The notes under the pieces are model-generated. The model did not search any database. It was given only the letters and a program-made list of their open reading frames with translations, and was not told where the DNA came from. Source: Candidatus Saccharimonadota bacterium (GTDB taxonomy: Bacteria > Patescibacteriota > Saccharimonadia > Saccharimonadales > Saccharimonadaceae). From it: 5,626 bases of DNA. The stretch is taken from contig WRKS01000040.1 in assembly GCA_009778015.1 (NCBI GenBank), positions 1 to 5,626 of the forward strand. The letters run 5' to 3'. The translations under genes and the position numbers were made by a program. Positions 1 to 4,092 of the stretch are shown in pieces; the stretch's first letter is position 1; the number at the start of each line of letters is the position of its first letter.

Positions 1-1795
1 TAGAGGGGTTGACGACATTGCCGAGAGATTTGGACATTTTGCGACCGTCGGCGGCGAGGATGATGCCTTGGCCGCGGCGGGCGGCGTAGGGCTCGGGGGG
101 AGGGGCGAGGCCTTGGTCATAGAAAAATTGGTGCCAGAAGCGGGGGCAAAGCAGGTGGAGGGGGGGGTGTTCCATGCCGCCGAGGTAGAGGTCAATGGCG
201 CCGGCGTTTTGGGATTGGCTCCAGTAGGCGAGTTTATCAGGGGCGGCGAAGGCTTGGTTGTTGTGCGGGTCTAAGTAGCGGAGGTAATACCAGCTGGAGC
301 CGGCCCAGTTGGGCATGGTGTCGGTCTCGCGCTTGGCGTCCTTGCCGCAGACCGGGCATTTGACGTTGACCCAGTCGGTGATGAGGGCCAGCGGGCTTTC
401 GCCGGTGTCGGTGGGTTCGTAGCTGTCCACTTTGGGCAGTTCTACCGGTAAGTCTTGGTCGGGCACGGGGACGGCGCCGCAGGCGTCGCAGTGGATGATT
501 GGGATTGGTTCGCCCCAGTAACGCTGGCGGCTGAAGATCCAGTCGCGGAGCTTGAAGCTGGTCTTTTTTTGGCCATATTTGGCCTTTTCGGCTTGTTTGA
601 TGGCGGCGGCGACAGTCGGTAGCGTAAAGTCGCTGATGATGGGCAAGGAATATTTCTCGGCGAATTCGCGGTCGCGCTCGTCGTGGGCGGGGACAGCCAT
701 AATTGCGCCCTCGCCGTAAGTGGCGAGCACGTAGTCGGCGATCCAAATTGGGATGTTTTCTTTGGTCAAGGGGTGGATGGCGTAGGCACCGGTAAAGACA
801 CCGGTTTTTTCTTTTTCTTCGGCGCGGGCGATTTCGGTCTTGCCGAGGACCATTTTTTTGTAAGAATTGACCTCTTGGAGGGCGTCAGGGGTGGTGATTT
901 GGTCCACCAGCGGATGCTCGGGCGCGAGCACGAGGAAGGTGGCGCCGGGCAGGGTGTCGGGACGGGTGGTAAAGATTTTAATGCAGCTCGGGGTCCTGTC
1001 GCCCGGGTCCTCCCCACTGGCCACCACCCCTCGCTGCAGAGCAAAGTTGAGCTCGGCGCCGTCGGAGCGGCCAATCCAGTTGACCTGTTGGTCGGCGATG
1101 CGGGACGGGTAATCTACGGTTTCAAGGCCCTCAATTAAGCGGTCGGCGTATTTGGTGATTTTGAGCATCCATTGCTTGAGCTGCTTTTTTTCTACTAGGG
1201 TGTCGCAGCGTTCGTGGCGGCCGTTGGCTTGGACCTCCTCGTTGGCGAGGCCGGTTTTGCAGCGCGGGCACCAGTTGATGGCGGATTCTTCTTGGTAGGC
1301 CATATCGTGTTTGAAAAATTGCAAAAAGAGCCATTGGGTCCACTTGTAGTAATTGGGGTCGGTGGTCAAAACCTCGCGCGACCAGTCAAAGGAGTAGCCG
1401 AGGCTCTTGAATTGCTTGGTGAAATTGGCGACGTTTTGCTTGGTCGCCACTTGGGGTGCGATCTTGTTTTTGATGGCGTAGTTTTCGGTCGGCAGGCCAA
1501 AGGCGTCAAAGCCCATCGGATACATGACGTTAAAGCCTTGCAGGCGTTTGTAGCGGGCGATGATGTCGCCGTAGGTGTATTCGCGGGTGTGGCCGAGGTG
1601 GAGGCCGTCGCCGCTAGGGTAGGGGAACTCGGTGAGCATGACGAATTTGGGTTTTTTAGGCACTCCGCCTTTGGCTCCGTTGGCCGCTCCGCGAGCAAAA
1701 TCCTCCGCGAGGTAGGGGTTTTGCTCCCAATATTGCTGCCACTTGCTCTCTACCGCTCCCGGGTTATATTTTTCAATAGTATTATTATAGCACAT
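1..1795 (-). CDS. leuS: Leucyl-tRNA synthetase, N-terminal part (3' end outside window)
   Basis: Class I cytoplasmic enzyme that charges tRNA-Leu with leucine using ATP. Numbering from the ATT at 1777, I read the core YNPGAVESKWQQYW at 4-17, the HIGH-type motif HLGH at 60-63 inside FPYPSGDGLHLGH, a Cys pair in INWCPRC, the editing (CP1) motif TTRPDT at 270-275, the editing-domain stretch MAVPAHDERD with Asp366, and KMSKS at 580-584. The anticodon-binding and C-terminal domains lie beyond base 1. No internal stop is present. The start is uncertain. The first conventional in-frame ATG is 1793-1795, giving MCYNNT before the conserved part; another ATG is at 1814-1816. Neither has a clear Shine-Dalgarno box. 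A good -10 box overlaps codons 3-4 of the 1795 start, so transcription may begin at the ATT at 1777, exactly where homologues begin. Two family-atypical inserts are visible at residues 28-38 and about 249-265. Identity is certain; the start is not. Confidence 0.97.
   Translation of the reverse strand, partial: MCYNNTIEKYNPGAVESKWQQYWEQNPYLAEDFARGAANGAKGGVPKKPKFVMLTEFPYPSGDGLHLGHTREYTYGDIIARYKRLQGFNVMYPMGFDAFGLPTENYAIKNKIAPQVATKQNVANFTKQFKSLGYSFDWSREVLTTDPNYYKWTQWLFLQFFKHDMAYQEESAINWCPRCKTGLANEEVQANGRHERCDTLVEKKQLKQWMLKITKYADRLIEGLETVDYPSRIADQQVNWIGRSDGAELNFALQRGVVASGEDPGDRTPSCIKIFTTRPDTLPGATFLVLAPEHPLVDQITTPDALQEVNSYKKMVLGKTEIARAEEKEKTGVFTGAYAIHPLTKENIPIWIADYVLATYGEGAIMAVPAHDERDREFAEKYSLPIISDFTLPTVAAAIKQAEKAKYGQKKTSFKLRDWIFSRQRYWGEPIPIIHCDACGAVPVPDQDLPVELPKVDSYEPTDTGESPLALITDWVNVKCPVCGKDAKRETDTMPNWAGSSWYYLRYLDPHNNQAFAAPDKLAYWSQSQNAGAIDLYLGGMEHPPLHLLCPRFWHQFFYDQGLAPPPEPYAARRGQGIILAADGRKMSKSLGNVVNPS
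1663..1711 (-). repeat. CTCCG-led short repeats inside leuS
   Basis: On the plus strand, CTCCG recurs at 1663, 1675, 1687 and 1703, with spacings of 12, 12 and 16 bases. The 9-mer CTCCGCGAG is exact at 1687-1695 and 1703-1711. The 12-base period is in frame and encodes a degenerate four-residue pattern (ARGA, ANGA, KGGV) at LeuRS residues 28-39, between the N-terminal helix and the first strand of the Rossmann fold. This looks like local repeat expansion tolerated in a surface loop. Confidence 0.6.
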
Positions 1796-1812
1796 CTGTT
1801 GCAACCTGCCAG
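1784..1812 (-). promoter_or_regulatory. Predicted sigma70-type leuS promoter
   Basis: Read on the minus strand, CTGGCA (1812-1807, 4 of 6 matches to TTGACA) is followed by 17 bases and then a perfect TATAAT (1789-1784). TGTGC before it supplies the TRTGn extended -10. The canonical +1 would be base 1777, the first base of ATT GAA AAA TAT, where the conserved LeuRS sequence begins. This is inferred from consensus match and spacing only. Confidence 0.65.
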
Positions 1813-1822
1813 ACATAATCTT

Positions 1823-1857
1823 GGGGGTCTGGGGTGGGGGGACCTGGGGGCTGAGGG
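1823..1857 (+). other. G-rich block, potential G-quadruplex
   Basis: The plus strand shows five G runs of 5, 4, 6, 5 and 3 bases separated by 3, 1, 4 and 4 bases. This fits the usual four-tract G-quadruplex pattern with room to spare. It lies between the divergent -35 boxes of leuS (1807-1812) and of the right-hand promoter (1885-1890), so neither predicted transcript includes it. A quadruplex in the plus strand could affect both promoters, but that role is inference. Confidence 0.6.
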
Positions 1858-1884
1858 CAAAAGACGGTAAATCTGGTATCAGAC

Positions 1885-1913
1885 TTGACTTGTTAGCATA
1901 AGTGTGATATAAT
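1885..1913 (+). promoter_or_regulatory. Strong sigma70-type promoter for leader and 128-aa gene
   Basis: TTGACT (1885-1890, 5 of 6 to consensus) is separated by exactly 17 bases from a perfect TATAAT (1908-1913). TGTGA just upstream of the -10 gives an extended (TRTGn) element. The predicted transcription start is G1920. It is the best promoter in the window and points away from leuS into a 167-nt leader. Confidence 0.8.
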
Positions 1914-1919
1914 GGGTGA

Positions 1920-2086
1920 GAGTAACCCCTAGTTGCGTATGCAGCGGCTGAGGGGTTGAAGCACTTTAAGTTTAGAAGTAAGGAGAGGAGATAGAGGCCA
2001 GCCCAAAAGGCCGGCCGAGCTGAACCGAACCGAGAGGTCGGCGAGACAACCACGAAAATAAGTGATTACCTTAAGGAGGTGTCATT
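1920..2086 (+). ncRNA. Long structured 5' leader or candidate cis-regulatory RNA
   Basis: Between the predicted start at 1920 and the ATG at 2087 are 167 bases with several possible helices. AACCCCT (1924-1930) pairs with AGGGGTT (1951-1957), enclosing an inner GTTGC/GCAGC stem with a GTAT loop (1932-1945). GCCGGCC (2010-2016) pairs with GGTCGGC (2036-2042), with one G-U pair. GGCC at 1996-1999 could alternatively pair with GGCC at 2009-2012, competing with the latter stem. A purine-rich linker with an SD-like AGGAGAGGAG (1981-1990) has no start codon after it. I compared it mentally with common riboswitches, T-box, SRP RNA, RNase P and tmRNA and recognise none. No terminator separates it from the downstream gene, so a cis role is likelier than a free sRNA. 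Only a six-codon ORF (ATG at 1939) is seen inside, without an SD. Confidence 0.45.
2073..2080 (+). promoter_or_regulatory. Consensus Shine-Dalgarno box of 128-aa gene
   Basis: AAGGAGGT, fully complementary to the usual 16S rRNA 3' end, lies 6 bases before ATG 2087. It fixes the start and shows that this organism uses SD initiation for at least some genes. Confidence 0.88.
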
Positions 2087-2473
2087 ATGCCGCACACGAT
2101 GCCGCAAAAACCGGCTATACCTCAGCAGGAACCACCCGAACCACTATACCTCATTGTAACCACCGATGGTGGCGAACTGGACGAGACCACAATGAAAGAA
2201 GTGGAACAACTAATCTACAACTGCAACGGGACAAAAAACCCGGTGCTCCACCAAGCCAATAAATCAGAAGAGTTTGCCGAAATCATTAGGCCAATGGCCG
2301 ACTTGATTACATACGACAAACTAGAGTATTGGCGGTTCTTGGTTGTACTGGTCATGGAAGATGACGGCGGAACCAGAGCCTTCCGTCCAGGCTCAAAGAT
2401 AAAAAAGTTTTTGGACCTGGCGGGACCCGACATCAGCTCTTATGAGCTGTTACTACAACTTCTAACACTATGA
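2087..2473 (+). CDS. Unrecognised 128-aa protein
   Basis: I do not recognise the family. The start is firm: ATG with a perfect SD six bases upstream. The first 20 or so residues are proline- and glutamine-rich (MPHTMPQKPAIPQQEPPEP) and probably disordered. The rest alternates like a small alpha/beta domain: strand LYLIVTTDGG (about 21-30), an acidic helix ELDETTMKEVEQLIYNC, helix EEFAEIIRPMADLI, hydrophobic strand WRFLVVLVMED (about 82-92), and a C-terminal leucine-rich helix. There is no signal peptide or membrane segment, and only one Cys, so a soluble cytoplasmic protein is expected. It is expressed from the strong promoter at 1885-1913 through the structured leader and is followed at once by a terminator, so it is a single-gene unit. 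A hand count gives about 49% G+C over 2101-2460 against about 61% over 2641-2940 in the next gene, which hints at a different origin or constraint. Coding status is well supported; function is unknown. Confidence 0.82.
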   Translation: MPHTMPQKPAIPQQEPPEPLYLIVTTDGGELDETTMKEVEQLIYNCNGTKNPVLHQANKSEEFAEIIRPMADLITYDKLEYWRFLVVLVMEDDGGTRAFRPGSKIKKFLDLAGPDISSYELLLQLLTL

Positions 2474-2481
2474 CAAAGCTA

Positions 2482-2511
2482 CCCCGCGCAACTGGCGCGG
2501 GGCCTTTTATT
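2482..2511 (+). terminator. Rho-independent terminator after the 128-aa gene
   Basis: A perfect 8-bp GC stem, CCCCGCGC (2482-2489) with GCGCGGGG (2495-2502), has a 5-base loop and is followed by CC and then TTTTATT. It begins 8 bases after the stop codon, so it should end the leader-plus-128-aa transcript and insulate the next gene. Confidence 0.88.
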
Positions 2512-2521
2512 GTGATAAAAT
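2511..2521 (+). promoter_or_regulatory. Extended -10 promoter of the 257-aa gene
   Basis: TGTGA immediately precedes TAAAAT (2516-2521, 5 of 6 to TATAAT). This closely copies the TGTGATATAAT of the promoter at 1885-1913. No good -35 exists at 17 bases because the terminator stem occupies that place, but an extended -10 can act without one. The predicted +1 is about 2528, giving a 16-nt leader that is little more than the SD box. Confidence 0.55.
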
Positions 2522-2531
2522 GAGGGCAAAT

Positions 2532-2539
2532 AAGGAGGT
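2532..2539 (+). promoter_or_regulatory. Shine-Dalgarno box of 257-aa gene; decides the start
   Basis: AAGGAGGT ends 4 bases before ATG 2544. An in-frame ATG at 2520 lies upstream of this box and upstream of the predicted transcription start, and GTG 2541 is only one base from the box. ATG 2544 is therefore the preferred start. Confidence 0.85.
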
Positions 2540-2543
2540 TGTG

Positions 2544-3317
2544 ATGGAAAGAACCGGAGAGAAGCGGCCGCCGGAGACGGGGGGGGGAGCTGAGGCTGGC
2601 CTATCGCGCAGCCAAGAACGCGGACGGGCGGCGCGCAAGCGAGCCGAGGAGGTGCGAGATTATATCTTGTCGGCCGAACAGCGACAGGCAACCTTGGACG
2701 CCGTTTCGGGGGCCGAGGAGCGCTACGGCCGGCCGCTCACCGACTCGGAACGACGGGCCATCCAGCGGGCGGAACCGGAATTTTACGGCGTAGTCAAAAG
2801 ACATGACAAGCAGGGGTATCAGGCCAACGCCGCCGGCAAGGTGTTTGAGAAGGGAGCGACCGCGCTGCTGATTGACGGCTTTGGCTACCGAGAAAAGAAA
2901 AACGGCATGTTTGTGGAGCGCGAACGCGACATGTCCACGCGAGTAACCAATATCGCCGAGGATGTGCTGGAGGGGGCGGATGTGATAGTAAACCGATTGC
3001 CGGTAGATATTACCTTAAACCCGGAAAAGGGCGGCGAAATCGGCCGGGTGGATGAAAACGGCGAGTTAAAACAGGGCTATTCGGAGTTGGGCGAGGTAGA
3101 AGGCGTGAGAATCTCGGCGGGGTTTCGGATAACGAACGGCGCGCGGCGGTTGCCGATGCCGGTTTGCGTGATGTTATTTGAGGGCGCCGGCAGGCGCTTG
3201 GACGCGAGCGAAATGCTAGAACGGATGCGGCGCAACCCGCAAGGTTTCCGGCAGTTGGCAGATGACGCGATGGCTTCCTATTGGGACTACGCCGACGCGG
3301 CGGAAGAAGCGGCCTAG
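2544..3317 (+). CDS. Unrecognised 257-aa soluble protein
   Basis: I cannot name the family. The start ATG is chosen from the SD box at 2532-2539. Residues 1-20 are Gly/Pro/Glu-rich and probably disordered. Residues 22-88 are strongly charged and helical (RGRAARKRAEEVRDYIL, then a helix ending EPEFYGVVKRHDKQ). About 100-215 looks like an alpha/beta core with hydrophobic strands ATALLIDGFGY, GADVIVNRLPVDITLNP and VRISAGFRI then LPMPVCVMLFEG. A last helical part (218-257) ends in the acidic tail DYADAAEEAA. There is no signal peptide or membrane span, and only one Cys. The pattern of Asp145 in a strand followed by VDIT, and an earlier EKG, faintly recalls PD-(D/E)XK nuclease folds, but the usual lysine is absent, so I do not call it a nuclease. 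It has its own promoter after the terminator and runs into the end of trmD, with the two stop codons one base apart. Coding is well supported by SD, length and GC-rich codon use; function is unknown. Confidence 0.85.
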   Translation: MERTGEKRPPETGGGAEAGLSRSQERGRAARKRAEEVRDYILSAEQRQATLDAVSGAEERYGRPLTDSERRAIQRAEPEFYGVVKRHDKQGYQANAAGKVFEKGATALLIDGFGYREKKNGMFVERERDMSTRVTNIAEDVLEGADVIVNRLPVDITLNPEKGGEIGRVDENGELKQGYSELGEVEGVRISAGFRITNGARRLPMPVCVMLFEGAGRRLDASEMLERMRRNPQGFRQLADDAMASYWDYADAAEEAA

Positions 3318-3318
3318 G

Positions 3319-4092
3319 TCAGTCGGCGGTGCGAGTGGTGGTGCCGCGAGTGGCTGTGGCGTCGTTGGCGATTGCGGTGCCGCGAGTGGTAGTATTCTCG
3401 GTGCGCCATTTGGCGATGGCGGCGTGATGGCCAGAAAGCAGGATCTCAGGGACTTTGAGGGCGGTGCCGTCTGGGGTAATGAAGGTCTCGGGGCGGGTGT
3501 ATTGCGGATATTCAAGATTGTCGCCGTCTGAAAAGCTCTCAATCGCGGCAGATTGTTCGCCGCCGAGGACGCCGGGGAGCAAGCGGACGATACTGTCAAT
3601 CATGACCATGGCCGGTAATTCGCCGCCGGTCAAGATATAATCGCCGATACTGATTTGGGCGTCCACGAGCGTCATAATGCGCTCGTCAAAGCCCTCGTAG
3701 TGGCCGCAGATGAATATTACGGCTGACACCGAATTGCTCGCTTCGCTTGCGAACTCCCGCGCCATTGCTTGTGTCCACGTTTTTCCCCTGGGTGAAGTTA
3801 AGATGACTTTACTATCTTTGCCAACTAGAGTTTTGGCATGCTCCACCGCGGCATAGAGCGGTTCAATTTTAAGCAACATGCCGTCGCCACCGCCGTAAAC
3901 GGTGTCGTCAACTTGTTTGCGCGGGCCGAGGCCAAACTCACGCAAGTCAATAATATGAAACTCGGCGGCGGCGATTTCGGTTGCCTTCCACATCATGCTT
4001 TGGCCAAGAACTTTTTCAAACATCTCGGGAAAGAGCGTGATGACGGCGAATCGCTTGGGGTCGCGCGGCAAAGGATTTTGGCTTTCAGGCAT
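3319..4092 (-). CDS. trmD: tRNA (guanine-N1-)-methyltransferase TrmD
   Basis: SAM-dependent SPOUT-family enzyme that makes m1G37 next to the anticodon of tRNAs with G36 (Leu, Pro and some Arg), which prevents +1 frameshifting. The 257-aa product carries the family hallmarks: VITLFPEMF (17-25), DLREFGLGPRKQVDDTVYGG (49-68) followed by GDGM, LTSPRGK (98-104), the trefoil-knot loop CGHYEGFDER (129-138), and SIGDYILTGGELPAM (148-162) with the catalytic-type Asp151. VPEILLSGHHAAIAKWR (214-230) enters the C-terminal domain. Instead of the usual basic helix ending in an RRPDLL-like sequence, residues 231-257 are a Thr/Ala/Arg repeat (see repeat entry). The segment before the knot loop (115-124) also seems several residues longer than usual. 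ATG 4092 overlaps the gltX stop (ATGCCTGA), has no SD box, and is probably translated by coupling to gltX. TTG at residue 8 is an alternative start. Confidence 0.96.
   Translation of the reverse strand: MPESQNPLPRDPKRFAVITLFPEMFEKVLGQSMMWKATEIAAAEFHIIDLREFGLGPRKQVDDTVYGGGDGMLLKIEPLYAAVEHAKTLVGKDSKVILTSPRGKTWTQAMAREFASEASNSVSAVIFICGHYEGFDERIMTLVDAQISIGDYILTGGELPAMVMIDSIVRLLPGVLGGEQSAAIESFSDGDNLEYPQYTRPETFITPDGTALKVPEILLSGHHAAIAKWRTENTTTRGTAIANDATATRGTTTRTAD
3328..3389 (-). repeat. Direct repeats forming the TrmD C-terminal tail
   Basis: GGTGCCGCGAGTGG occurs exactly at 3340-3353 and 3376-3389, 36 bases (12 codons) apart. A shortened copy, GGTGCGAGTGG, is at 3328-3338. Just upstream in the reading direction, TTGGCGATTGCGG (3365-3377) resembles TTGGCGATGGCGG (3410-3422), which encodes AIAK of the conserved part. 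In protein this gives AIAKWRTENTTTRGT followed by AIANDATATRGTT, which suggests that the tail arose by in-frame duplication of the gene end. Confidence 0.65.

Noticed and set aside
1..12. GAGGGGTTGA shared between 3-12 and 1950-1959, a possible dispersed repeat.
   Set aside because: Only ten bases match; one copy is ordinary LeuRS coding sequence (VNPL), so chance is enough.
1214..1870. 218-codon plus-strand ORF opposite leuS.
   Set aside because: It is antisense to strongly conserved LeuRS sequence, and its Gly/Val-rich composition is typical of a shadow of a GC-rich gene.
1939..1959. Six-codon upstream ORF (ATG CAG CGG CTG AGG GGT TGA) inside the leader.
   Set aside because: It has no SD and lies wholly within a predicted hairpin; its codons show no leader-peptide bias towards one amino acid.
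1796..2060. The leuS frame stays open upstream to a stop near 2060, which would allow a long N-terminal extension.
   Set aside because: The extra sequence is antisense to the promoter and leader, includes the poly-Pro/Gly-rich G-tract region, and does not resemble any LeuRS. The conserved protein begins at about 1777.
2062..2262. 66-codon plus-strand ORF starting at GTG 2062.
   Set aside because: It overlaps the 128-aa gene in another frame, its GTG precedes the SD box that serves ATG 2087, and its protein looks like a shadow.
2520..2543. Upstream ATG 2520 as the start of the 257-aa gene.
   Set aside because: It lies before the SD box and overlaps the predicted -10 box; ATG 2544 is correctly placed.
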